64,000 nt of DNA from Chitinophaga polysaccharea. GTDB lineage: Bacteria > Bacteroidota > Bacteroidia > Chitinophagales > Chitinophagaceae. The notes beneath the pieces were generated by a model. It searched no databases, was not told where the DNA came from, and saw nothing but the letters and a program-made list of their open reading frames with translations. Within the stretch, counting starts at the first letter, position 1; each line of letters starts with the position of its first letter. Position numbers and translations under genes: made by a program. Below are positions 30,792-39,182 of this stretch, in pieces. Location: the NCBI RefSeq assembly GCF_902150045.1, contig NZ_CABFVU010000003.1, forward strand, positions 434,001 through 498,000, written 5' to 3'.

Positions 30792-32873
30792 TTATGCTTG
30801 TTTTTTTAATAGCGCCAGGGCGCGTTCACAGATATTTTCCACGGTGAACCCAAATTCACGCAACAGCACCGGGCCAGGTGCGGAAGCGCCAAAATGGTCG
30901 ATGGATATAATCTCGCCTTTGTCGCCGGCATAACGGTGCCATCCCTGCGAAATACCGGCTTCCACCACTATCCTGTTTGTTACTTCGGGAGGCAGTATCT
31001 GATCGCGGTATGCGGGCGATTGCGCTTCAAACAGTTCCCAGCTGGGCATTGAAACGGTACGTACTGCAATATTGAACGATTTCAGTTTTTCCTGTGCCTC
31101 CACTATCAGGTGCACTTCAGAGCCGGTGGCAATAAGGATCAGCTCTGGTTTTGCATCAGGTGCATCTGCAAGAATGTAACCGCCATAGCGGAGCCCGCTG
31201 GCAGCAGCATATTTAGTGCGGTCCAGTGTAGGTACGGCCTGCCGCGTGAGGATCAGCGCTACGGGTTTGTCTGGATCCAGTACGGCGATTTGCCAGGCTG
31301 CAATAGTTTCATTGGCATCTGCCGGGCGTATCACCACCAGGTGGGGAATGGCGCGGAGTGCTGCCAGCAGTTCCACCGGCTGATGGGTAGGACCATCTTC
31401 ACCCATCGCGATACTGTCGTGCGTAAAAACATACACCACTTTCAGTTCGGAAAGCGCTGCCAGCCTGATCGAAGGCCGCATATAATCCGAGAAGGTAAGG
31501 AAGGTAGCGCAAAAGGGGAGTATGCCACCGTGTGCAGCTAACCCATTGGAAACAGCGCCCATAGCGTGTTCCCGCACACCATACTGGATATTCCTGCCAT
31601 CATAGCCCCATACGCCGCCTGCCGCGCCCTGCAGGTCGCCCTGCTGCATAGCGGGGCTTTCAAAATTACCTGCATCCTTTAATTCCGTATTGGTGGAAGT
31701 GTTCAGATCGGCAGACCCGCCAATAAAACCGGGCAGGTGTTTGAAAAACGCCTGCATCACTTTCCCGGAAGCTGCACGGGTGGCCAGTCCTTTATTGTCT
31801 GCCGCAAATGGGGTAATGTCTTTGTCCCAATCTGCAGGAATATGGTCATGTATCAGGGAACGTAACTCTCTTGCCAGCTCAGGATATTTTTGCGCATAGA
31901 TGATCATTTGTTCTTCCCATTTGGAAGATAATTTTTTACCAACGTCTACGGCTGCACGAAAATGATCCAGGGCTTCCGGTGGTATTAAAAAATCCGGTTC
32001 CACCGGCCAGCCCAGTTTTTCTTTTGTGAGTTTTACATCTTCAGGGCCCAGCGGTGAACCATGCGCCCCGGTGGTATCCTGTTTGGGAGAGCCAAAACCT
32101 ATATGCGTACGCACCAGGATAATGGAGGGCCGGTCTTTCTCCGCCTGGGCAGCGCGGATCGCGGCATCAATTGCGTCGAGATCGTTGCCGTCTTCTACTT
32201 TTTGTGTATGCCATCCGTACGATTCAAACCTCTTTGCATGATCTTCCGTGAAAGTAACCGGTGTGGCGGAAGCCAGCGTGATGCGGTTATCGTCGTACAG
32301 GTAAATCAGTTTACCCAGCCGTAAATGGCCGGCAAGAGAAGCCGCTTCTGCTGCAACGCCTTCCATCAGGTCGCCATCGCTTACCAAGGCATAGGTGTAG
32401 TGGTCTATCACAGCATCGCCCGAGCGGTTATACCTGGCGGCCAGATATGCCTCCGCCATGGCGATGCCCACACCGTTGGCAAATCCCTGTCCAAGCGGGC
32501 CTGTAGTTACTTCCACGCCGGGGGCCAATCCACGCTCGGGATGCCCCGGCGTTTTGCTGCCCCATTGCCGGAACCGTTTAAGCTCTTCCAGGGGCAAATC
32601 ATAACCGGTTACATGCAGCAAACTATAAAGCAATGCAGAGCCATGCCCTGCAGATAATACAAAACGGTCGCGGTTAAACCAATGCGGATCCGAGGGACTA
32701 TGACGGAGGAACCGTGTCCACAATACGTAGGCCATCGGGGCAGCGCCCAGCGGCAACCCGGGATGCCCGCTGTCTGCTTTCTGCACCGCATCTACCGACA
32801 AAAAACGGAGCGTATTGATACATAGCTCGTCCAATGCAGCGGGATCGGGAATAAGAGAGGTGTTGTTGGTCAT
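30792..32873 (-). CDS. tkt: Transketolase
   Basis: Transketolase moves two-carbon units between sugar phosphates in the pentose phosphate pathway using thiamine diphosphate. I start at MTNNTSLIPDP because the 10-residue extension (MIHFHTKKNA) precedes the usual N-terminus; the upstream ATG at 32903 stays possible. Seen are ADSGHPGLPLGAAP, the TPP motif region SDGDLMEGVAAEAASLAGHL with YDDNRI, FGSPKQDTTGAHGSPLG, the transition GVREHAMGAVSNGLA, FTHDSIAMGEDGPTHQPVE and GWHRYAGDKGEIISIDHFG. The length of 693 matches the full-length enzyme. The HAD phosphatase gene follows directly in the same operon. Confidence 0.95.
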   Translation of the reverse strand: MTNNTSLIPDPAALDELCINTLRFLSVDAVQKADSGHPGLPLGAAPMAYVLWTRFLRHSPSDPHWFNRDRFVLSAGHGSALLYSLLHVTGYDLPLEELKRFRQWGSKTPGHPERGLAPGVEVTTGPLGQGFANGVGIAMAEAYLAARYNRSGDAVIDHYTYALVSDGDLMEGVAAEAASLAGHLRLGKLIYLYDDNRITLASATPVTFTEDHAKRFESYGWHTQKVEDGNDLDAIDAAIRAAQAEKDRPSIILVRTHIGFGSPKQDTTGAHGSPLGPEDVKLTKEKLGWPVEPDFLIPPEALDHFRAAVDVGKKLSSKWEEQMIIYAQKYPELARELRSLIHDHIPADWDKDITPFAADNKGLATRAASGKVMQAFFKHLPGFIGGSADLNTSTNTELKDAGNFESPAMQQGDLQGAAGGVWGYDGRNIQYGVREHAMGAVSNGLAAHGGILPFCATFLTFSDYMRPSIRLAALSELKVVYVFTHDSIAMGEDGPTHQPVELLAALRAIPHLVVIRPADANETIAAWQIAVLDPDKPVALILTRQAVPTLDRTKYAAASGLRYGGYILADAPDAKPELILIATGSEVHLIVEAQEKLKSFNIAVRTVSMPSWELFEAQSPAYRDQILPPEVTNRIVVEAGISQGWHRYAGDKGEIISIDHFGASAPGPVLLREFGFTVENICERALALLKKQA

Positions 32874-32954
32874 GGCATTCTTTTTTGTATGAAAATGAAT
32901 CACACATAGGTCAACAAACTTCGTGCGCAGAAGGTTGTGTTTTATTTTTTAATT

Positions 32955-32975
32955 AGTCTACTAAAATTATAGACT
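32955..32975. promoter_or_regulatory. Operator candidate AGTCTA-N9-TAGACT upstream of the susC/sulfur operon
   Basis: AGTCTA (32955-32960) and TAGACT (32970-32975) are exact inverted repeats nine bases apart. The dyad lies in the divergent tkt/susC intergenic region, about 20-30 bases upstream of a possible -7 element (TACTTCG near 32999-33005). The spacing fits a dimeric repressor or activator site on one face of DNA. The regulator is not in the window; a sulfur-sensing Rrf2-type factor would fit but is a guess. Confidence 0.45.
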
Positions 32976-33084
32976 TTTAAAAAATTATTGTATTATTGTA
33001 CTTCGTACGGCTTTCCGGGTCCGCTTTAGGGGAAATTCATCCACCTGTTGACATGCCCCGTTTATCTTTCAAAATATTACCGAC

Positions 33085-33150
33085 ATGGAAACATCATTAC
33101 ACTTAATGAGGAAAAATTGCTGCGTGGAATACACGGCTAACCGATGTTAG
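33085..33150 (+). CDS. Candidate Cys-containing leader peptide of the susC/sulfur operon
   Basis: A 21-codon frame (ATG 33085, TAG 33148) lies in the leader about 135 bases before susC. Its second half, from an in-frame internal ATG at 33106, begins MRKNCC and ends in Cys before the stop, so three Cys codons (TGC TGC, TGT) occur in few residues. Small Cys-Cys leader peptides are known to sense charged tRNA-Cys upstream of sulfur genes in mycobacteria, and short leader peptides occur upstream of sulfate genes in actinobacteria. Here the peptide precedes two stem-loops and a sulfur-redox operon. Nothing proves translation: there is no strong ribosome site, which is usual in Bacteroidota. Confidence 0.4.
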   Translation: METSLHLMRKNCCVEYTANRC

Positions 33151-33174
33151 GAAGGATCAATCAAAAATAAAAAG

Positions 33175-33200
33175 GCCGGAACTGGTGACGCAGTTCCGGC
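33175..33200 (+). promoter_or_regulatory. First leader stem-loop of the susC/sulfur operon
   Basis: GCCGGAACTG (33175-33184) pairs exactly with CAGTTCCGGC (33191-33200) over a 6-base loop. It starts 25 bases after the mini-ORF stop. Its left arm (AGGCCGG, 33173-33179) can alternatively pair with CCGGCCT at 33254-33260, next to the second stem-loop, so the two structures could be exclusive. On the opposite strand it is followed by a T-rich stretch, so an antisense terminator is a second reading. Confidence 0.5.
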
Positions 33201-33230
33201 TGGTAATCAAGGCTGTGGAGACATTTTACA

Positions 33231-33268
33231 GTGATAGCAGTTGCCTGCTTTCACCGGCCTCATTTTTT
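33231..33268 (+). terminator. Second leader stem-loop with T-run, attenuator candidate before susC
   Basis: GTGATAGCAG (33231-33240) pairs with CTGCTTTCAC (33245-33254) with one mismatch and a 4-base loop. A T6 run at 33263-33268 follows after eight bases. The distance from stem to T-run is long for a classic terminator unless extended by CCGGCCT pairing. It ends 18 bases before the susC ATG. Confidence 0.4.
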
Positions 33269-33286
33269 CATACCAAAGTAAAGATA

Positions 33287-36200
33287 ATGAAAATTGCTAT
33301 TGCATGCAGCTGCGGGCTGCTGCTGGCGGCTACTGCATGGTCGCAGGAATTGCGCGCGCCTCACAGTGCAGACACTACCAAACCTGTGCACAGGAACATT
33401 GTTCAAAACAACATTTCCCTTTCCGGACGGATCATTGACGCTAAATCACAGCAGCCTATCCCAGGGGCCATTGTGCATATCAAAGGCACTACCCACGAGG
33501 TACAAAGCGGCCCAAACGGGGAATTCGCATTCCTCACCGGGCAGAAAGTGCCGGTCATTTACCAGATCTCTTCCCTGGGCTATAAACTGAAGGAAGTATA
33601 TGCCGATAAATCCAATGCAGGCAACATCGCCCTGGAAGAGCTCAGCACCCAGTTGAACGACGTAGTGGTGGTGGGATATGGCACCCAGAAAAGAAGGGAC
33701 CTTACCAGCGCCATTTCCTCTGTTAAAGGCGCCGATGTGGTAACAGTGCCCGTGGCCAGCTTCGATGCGCAGCTGCAGGGAAGGGCCGCCGGTGTACAGA
33801 TCAACTCCAATACAGGCGTACCCGGCGACGGTGTATTTGTAAGGGTGCGCGGTACCACTTCTATTAATGCCGACAATGATCCTCTTTATATCATCGACGG
33901 GGTTTTTATGAATAACTCCAGCCTGCAAACGGTAAGCACCGGCGGGCGCTCCACTTCGCCGCTGGCAGACATCAACCCGGCGGATATTGAAAATATAGAA
34001 GTACTGAAAGATGCCAGCGCAACAGCCATCTATGGTTCCAGGGGCGCCAATGGCGTGGTGATCGTTACTACCCGTCGCGGTAATTATAACAGTAAAGCTA
34101 AAGTAACAGCAGATGTATCAGCAGGGGTGGCCTGGGCGCCCAAAATGTGGGACCTCACCACCGGCCCTCAGCATGCGGAACTGGTGAATGAGTTTTACCG
34201 CAACTCCCTGGCAGATGCCACCGCGCTCAATGACCAGGCGGGTATTGCAAAATACAGCTTCGTGCCATTCAGGGCATTGAACGATAATGCCGGTAAAACA
34301 CCGGCGCCGCGTGGCCTGCCACAGGATCAGCAAACCTACGACCGCCTGGGAGAAGTGTTCCAGACAGCGCCGCTGCAGAATTACAATCTCTCCCTTTCAG
34401 GAGGCAACCGCGAAACAAAATATTACTTCGGCGGCGGCTACTCCAAACAGGAATCTATTCTTAAACCCATTTCCTTTGAAAGGGCCAGCTTCAAACTGAA
34501 TATAGATCAACGGGTGAACGACAGGGTGACCATCGGTTCCAGCAACAGCTTCTCCCGCAGCTTCCGCAGCCAGGGTCGCGCAGGCGATGGCCCGCAGGGA
34601 GGCTTGTTACAGGCGGCTTTACACACGCCTACTTATCTCCCGGAAACAAATGCCGACGGCACACCGGCCCGCTGGGCAGGATTCGATAATGTACAGGTGC
34701 TCATCGATAACTATGATGTACATACTACAAGCCTCCGCTACATCGGTAACCTGTATCTCGATGCCACCTTGCTGCCGGATTTAAAATTCCACAGCAATAT
34801 CAGCATCGACTACAATAACTATAACGAATCGGAATACTGGAATAACCTTACCCAGCTGGGGGCCAGTCCTACCAATGGTTTGGCCACTTCCGCCATTACC
34901 CAGAACACTTCCTGGATCAACGAGCAAACACTTACCTGGCGCAAACATGCAGGGGAGAAACATTTCTTCGGCGTGCTGGTTGGTAACACCATCCAGAGTA
35001 ATACGGAAACACTAACATCTGCCCAGGGAACCGGCTTCCCCAATAATTCCTATAAATATATTTCGGCTGCCGCTACGCGCACTGCGGCTCAAACATGGAC
35101 CCGCAGCACCTTGTCGTCTTTCTTCTCCAGGATCGATTACAACTATGCAGGTAAATATTATTTTGAAGCAAGTATCCGCGCAGATGGTTCTTCAAAATTC
35201 GGAGATAATTATAAATGGGGATATTTCCCTTCTGTGAGCGCCTCCTGGCGGCTCAAGGAAGAAAACTTCCTGAAGTCCGTGAACAGCATCAGCGACCTGA
35301 AAGTACGTGCCAGCTATGGTATCACAGGTAACCAGTCCGGCATCAACAACTTTGCTGCGAAAGGATTGTGGTCCGGTGGCGCCGGTTATCCAGACAACAC
35401 TACCGGCGATCAGCCAGGCACCGCGCCATTGCAGCTGCCCAACCCGGACCTGCGCTGGGAAAAAACCAGCCAGTTCAACGGCGGGCTGGACCTCGGCTTA
35501 TTCAATGGCCGCATCAGTATTACAGCAGATGTATACTATAAATACACCAGCGACGTACTGCTGCAACTGCCTAAGGCAGGCGTTTCCGGCTTTACTTCCA
35601 TTTATAGCAACGCAGGCGAGATCAGTAACAAAGGATATGAAATCGGTATCAATACTACCAATATTTCTACCCGTAATTTTACCTGGACCAGCAGCCTGAA
35701 TATTGCCGGTAATACCAACCGCATTGAAAAACTGCCAACGCCGATATACCAGTATAACCGCGACTGGATCATTATGCAGGAGGGTTCTCCCATGTATTCC
35801 TTCTGGCTGTATAACCAGCTGGGCGTGGATCCGCAAACAGGCAACGCAATTTTTGAAGGAGAGAAGGATGGTAAGCTGCCCGTATCTGCACGCAAGGTAA
35901 TGGGGAACGCTATGCCGAAATTCTTTGGAGGTTTCAGCAACACGGTATCGTATAAAGGTTTTGACCTGAGCGTATTGCTCTCTTTCCAATATGGTAACGA
36001 TGTATACAACCTGAATAAATTTTTCGGGGAAGGCGGCGGTACCCGTGATGCCAACCGCGTATTATTTGCGGATCAGCTGAACCGCTGGCGGAAACCAGGC
36101 GACATCACCAATGTGCCCCGCCTCACTGCCTATGGCCTCAACTATACCATCGACCAGAACAACCGCTTCCTGGAAGATGGTTCCTTCCTGCGTCTCAAAT

Positions 36201-36421
36201 CCCTCACGCTGGGATATACCGTGCCGAAATCAGTCAGTGAAAAACTGCATATCCAGTTACTGCGTGTATACTTCACCGGTAGTAACCTATGGCTGCTCAC
36301 CAAATACACCGGGTTGGATCCCGAATCAAACGTAACAGGTATACAAACCGTACAGGGATTGGATCTTGGCACACCGCCCCAACCACGCAGTGTACAGTTT
36401 GGCTTAAACGTAACTCTTTAA
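33287..36421 (+). CDS. SusC/RagA-family TonB-linked outer-membrane transporter
   Basis: I start at ATG 33287 (MKIAIACSCGLLL), where a signal peptide begins; the longer frame runs through the leader structures. The 1044-residue protein has a carboxypeptidase-D-regulatory-like N-terminal domain (ISLSGRIIDAKSQQPIPGA), the TonB-box-like VVVVGYGTQKRRDLTSAI, a plug domain with PLYIIDGVFMNN and VLKDASATAIYGSRGANG, and a long beta barrel ending in QFGLNVTL. SusC proteins import ligands bound by their SusD partner across the outer membrane using TonB energy. The ligand is usually a glycan or peptide, but the downstream redox genes suggest a sulfur-containing compound here. It is first of six genes on one strand. 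Confidence 0.95.
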   Translation: MKIAIACSCGLLLAATAWSQELRAPHSADTTKPVHRNIVQNNISLSGRIIDAKSQQPIPGAIVHIKGTTHEVQSGPNGEFAFLTGQKVPVIYQISSLGYKLKEVYADKSNAGNIALEELSTQLNDVVVVGYGTQKRRDLTSAISSVKGADVVTVPVASFDAQLQGRAAGVQINSNTGVPGDGVFVRVRGTTSINADNDPLYIIDGVFMNNSSLQTVSTGGRSTSPLADINPADIENIEVLKDASATAIYGSRGANGVVIVTTRRGNYNSKAKVTADVSAGVAWAPKMWDLTTGPQHAELVNEFYRNSLADATALNDQAGIAKYSFVPFRALNDNAGKTPAPRGLPQDQQTYDRLGEVFQTAPLQNYNLSLSGGNRETKYYFGGGYSKQESILKPISFERASFKLNIDQRVNDRVTIGSSNSFSRSFRSQGRAGDGPQGGLLQAALHTPTYLPETNADGTPARWAGFDNVQVLIDNYDVHTTSLRYIGNLYLDATLLPDLKFHSNISIDYNNYNESEYWNNLTQLGASPTNGLATSAITQNTSWINEQTLTWRKHAGEKHFFGVLVGNTIQSNTETLTSAQGTGFPNNSYKYISAAATRTAAQTWTRSTLSSFFSRIDYNYAGKYYFEASIRADGSSKFGDNYKWGYFPSVSASWRLKEENFLKSVNSISDLKVRASYGITGNQSGINNFAAKGLWSGGAGYPDNTTGDQPGTAPLQLPNPDLRWEKTSQFNGGLDLGLFNGRISITADVYYKYTSDVLLQLPKAGVSGFTSIYSNAGEISNKGYEIGINTTNISTRNFTWTSSLNIAGNTNRIEKLPTPIYQYNRDWIIMQEGSPMYSFWLYNQLGVDPQTGNAIFEGEKDGKLPVSARKVMGNAMPKFFGGFSNTVSYKGFDLSVLLSFQYGNDVYNLNKFFGEGGGTRDANRVLFADQLNRWRKPGDITNVPRLTAYGLNYTIDQNNRFLEDGSFLRLKSLTLGYTVPKSVSEKLHIQLLRVYFTGSNLWLLTKYTGLDPESNVTGIQTVQGLDLGTPPQPRSVQFGLNVTL

Positions 36422-36440
36422 CCGCTCTTAATTCTTCCAT

Positions 36441-37808
36441 ATGAAAGCATATCGGAAATATATATCGCTCTTTTTCCTGGCGCTGACAAGCATATCGTGC
36501 AAAAAGTTCCTTGATGTGGAACCACGTGACAGTGTATCCGACGAACAAACCATCATTGATAAAACCTCCGCCAATACTGCATTGCGCGGGGTATACAGGC
36601 GCCTTGGCAACGATGGCTATTATGGCGTATTATTCCAGACCTTTGGTTACCTGCCCGGTGATAACGTACAGTGGACCGGTTCCCAATCCATTATACAACA
36701 ATTCATCACCCATAAAATAAATGCAGATAACGGTAATCTGCAAACAGTATGGGCAGCCATCTATGCTACCATCAATGGCGCCAACAATGTGATCGCAAAA
36801 GTGCCAGGCCTCCAGGACGCCACTTTCTCCCAAACAGAAAAGAACCAGGCAACAGGAGAGGCGTACTTTATCCGTGCGCTCAGCTATTTTGACCTTGCCC
36901 GTACCTGGGGTAATGTGCAGATAACGTTAACGCCTACACTCAGCGCATCCGATAAGCTGGATGTAAAGGGAAGCACGCAGGCGCAGGTATACCAGCAGGT
37001 ATTGAGCGATCTGAATACAGCAGATTCTTTGCTCACCCCCGTTTCGCAAACAGCGGCGCCCAACCCGGTAAGAGTGAACCAGCAAACCGCCTGGGCGCTG
37101 AAAGCCCGGTACTACCTGTACCAGTCGAACTGGGCGCAGGCGGAAGCCTATGCCTCCAAGGTGATCAGCGACACAAGGAGCTATTCCCTGCTGAAGCCTT
37201 ACAGCGCCTTCTTTTCTCCTGCAAGCGCAGTGGCTACAAGGGAATCAGTGTTTGAACTGTCGTACAGCGCTACTTACCTGAGTGGGCATCGTAACTACTG
37301 GCAGCCGCCTGCCAATGGCGGTACCCGGCAGTGGGCCCCCTCTGATGCATTCATCACACTGGTGAATGATCCTAACATTGGCGGTAACCGCAATGCCCTG
37401 GTAGCAAAAACATCCGCAGGCTTGTGGTATGGAAATCTTTATTACAGAAGCCCCGCCACTGATCCCGCCTACGTGATCCGTATAGCAGAGCTTTACCTGA
37501 TCCGCGCGGAAGCACGTGCACAGCTGGGTAAGGCAGATCTTGCACGGGAAGACCTTAACATCATCCGCGACAGGGCAGGGCTGGCGCCGGTAAATGAACA
37601 GACCGGGAAAGAAGACCTGTTACTGGCCATTGAAAACGAGCGCAGGATAGAGTTTGCACTGGAGCCGCACCGCTGGTTCGACCTGGTGCGCACTAAACGC
37701 GCAGGCGCCGTTTTAAATATTACAAATCCACAGCTGTATGTATTTCCGATCCCGGCCAACGAAGTGGCATTGTCTAACGGCAATCTTAAACAAAACGATG
37801 GTTACTGA
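36441..37808 (+). CDS. SusD/RagB-family nutrient-binding lipoprotein
   Basis: The 455-residue protein has a lipoprotein signal ending ALTSISC (Cys20), then KKFLDVEPRDSVSDEQ as usual for SusD. The TPR-like helical scaffold is seen in FIRALSYFDLARTWGNV and AELYLIRAEARAQLGK, and the SusD C-terminal block in ENERRIEFALEPHRWFDLVRT. It caps the SusC barrel on the cell surface and binds the substrate. It is slightly short for the family (500 or more is common), which occurs in SusD proteins for small ligands. It lies 19 bases after susC and 26 before the first DoxX-like gene. Confidence 0.93.
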   Translation: MKAYRKYISLFFLALTSISCKKFLDVEPRDSVSDEQTIIDKTSANTALRGVYRRLGNDGYYGVLFQTFGYLPGDNVQWTGSQSIIQQFITHKINADNGNLQTVWAAIYATINGANNVIAKVPGLQDATFSQTEKNQATGEAYFIRALSYFDLARTWGNVQITLTPTLSASDKLDVKGSTQAQVYQQVLSDLNTADSLLTPVSQTAAPNPVRVNQQTAWALKARYYLYQSNWAQAEAYASKVISDTRSYSLLKPYSAFFSPASAVATRESVFELSYSATYLSGHRNYWQPPANGGTRQWAPSDAFITLVNDPNIGGNRNALVAKTSAGLWYGNLYYRSPATDPAYVIRIAELYLIRAEARAQLGKADLAREDLNIIRDRAGLAPVNEQTGKEDLLLAIENERRIEFALEPHRWFDLVRTKRAGAVLNITNPQLYVFPIPANEVALSNGNLKQNDGY

Positions 37809-37834
37809 TCTTGTCACCTTATAATAAATCACCA

Positions 37835-39172
37835 ATGAGTAATGTAACTCCCGCATGGAAAGACTATGAAAAGATAGGGTTCAGGATAATCTTTATTTAT
37901 TTCCTGTTGCAGGCACTGCCGCTCGACTGGAAATTTTACAGTTATCTTTTTACTACCCCCGTTTTTAACTTTCATTATGAAGATATTTTTAACCTGGCCA
38001 ATTATACAACGCGCTTTGGTACAGGTCCTGCAACGTATTCAGATTGGGGTATACTGTTGCTCATAGCAGTAGCCGCCGCTATTGTGTGGACGTATGCAGA
38101 CCGCCAACGGGCACGTACTTACGACGCTGCCTTTTACTGGTTGCGGGTGATCCTGCGTTATCGGCTGGCACTGGCACTGCTGGCTTATGGTTTCCTGAAA
38201 CTGTTCACCCTGCAGGCGCCATATCCTTCACTGAGCAGCCTGAATACACCCTATGGCGACTTTAACCGCTGGAAGCTGTTCTCTCTCAGTCTTGGTATTG
38301 TCCCTTCCTACGAACTGTTCCTGGGTGGCGTGGAAATCGTACTGGCGTTAGGGTTACTGTTCCGTAAAACCGCTTCCATCAGTGCTTTCATCTTCCTTAT
38401 TTTCTGCGGTAACATTTTCGTATCCAACCTGGCATATGAGGGAGGCGACCAGGTATACAGCCTGTTGCTGATCACTTATGGTTTCGTGATCCTGAGTTTC
38501 GATCTGCAGCGCATTACCCGTTTACTCATCTTACAACAACCTACGGCCGCTGCTACTTTCAGGCCGGTATTTGAAGGCTTCCGGAAAAACGGCAGGAGGA
38601 TATTGAAAACGGCTTTCCTGCTTTTCTTCGTGGTGATATATGGTGTGAAAACAGGTGTGGGCGCAAAAAATGATCCCTACCAGTACCCAACCACCAAAGG
38701 ACTGCCGGCTATCAGCGGGTTATATAACGTAGCAACATTTGTGATCAATGGAGATACGCTGGCCTATTCCTTAACAGATTCCCTCCGCTGGCGCAACGTG
38801 GTGTTTGAAGAATGGAATACCCTTAGTATCCGTACCAACAGGCAGGCGCCGGTAAATGCCAATAACCGGCACCTGGTAAAACGCGATAACTCGGAAAGGC
38901 TATACGAAACTGAAGGCACCAGTGGCAGGCATTATTACAGCTATACTGCAGATACTGCACAACACCTGCTCACACTGGAAAACAGGCACCCCGGCCTGTC
39001 GGCGGAAACATTGTCACTGCATTATTCCCGGCCTGATCAGAACCGCGTAATACTTGCCGGTACTGCTTACAGCAGGGATTCAATCTATGTAATACTGGAA
39101 AAAGTAAATAAGAAATACCTGTTGGAAGAAGTGGCAAAAGGAGGAGGAAGAAACAGGAAACTAAAACTTTAA
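37835..39172 (+). CDS. DoxX-like membrane protein with C-terminal extracytoplasmic domain (copy 1)
   Basis: Translation starts at ATG 37835 (MSNVTPAWKDYEKIGFR). The first 280 residues hold about six to seven membrane helices with DoxX/MauE-like features (RYRLALALLAYGFLKLF, PYPSLSSLNTPYGDF, LFLGGVEIVLALGLLFRKT). Residues about 290-445 form a soluble domain (VATFVINGDTLAYSLTDSLR, VVFEEWNTLSIR...) that probably faces the periplasm. DoxX relatives include the small subunit of thiosulfate:quinone oxidoreductase and other redox-associated membrane proteins. It is the paralogue of the next gene, about 10 bases away. A role in passing electrons from sulfur oxidation to quinone is inference. Confidence 0.7.
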   Translation: MSNVTPAWKDYEKIGFRIIFIYFLLQALPLDWKFYSYLFTTPVFNFHYEDIFNLANYTTRFGTGPATYSDWGILLLIAVAAAIVWTYADRQRARTYDAAFYWLRVILRYRLALALLAYGFLKLFTLQAPYPSLSSLNTPYGDFNRWKLFSLSLGIVPSYELFLGGVEIVLALGLLFRKTASISAFIFLIFCGNIFVSNLAYEGGDQVYSLLLITYGFVILSFDLQRITRLLILQQPTAAATFRPVFEGFRKNGRRILKTAFLLFFVVIYGVKTGVGAKNDPYQYPTTKGLPAISGLYNVATFVINGDTLAYSLTDSLRWRNVVFEEWNTLSIRTNRQAPVNANNRHLVKRDNSERLYETEGTSGRHYYSYTADTAQHLLTLENRHPGLSAETLSLHYSRPDQNRVILAGTAYSRDSIYVILEKVNKKYLLEEVAKGGGRNRKLKL

Positions 39173-39182
39173 ACCGATTATC

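Noticed and set aside
33185..33286. 34-residue N-terminal extension of SusC
   Set aside because: It crosses the leader stem-loops, lacks signal-peptide character and precedes a clear signal peptide at 33287.
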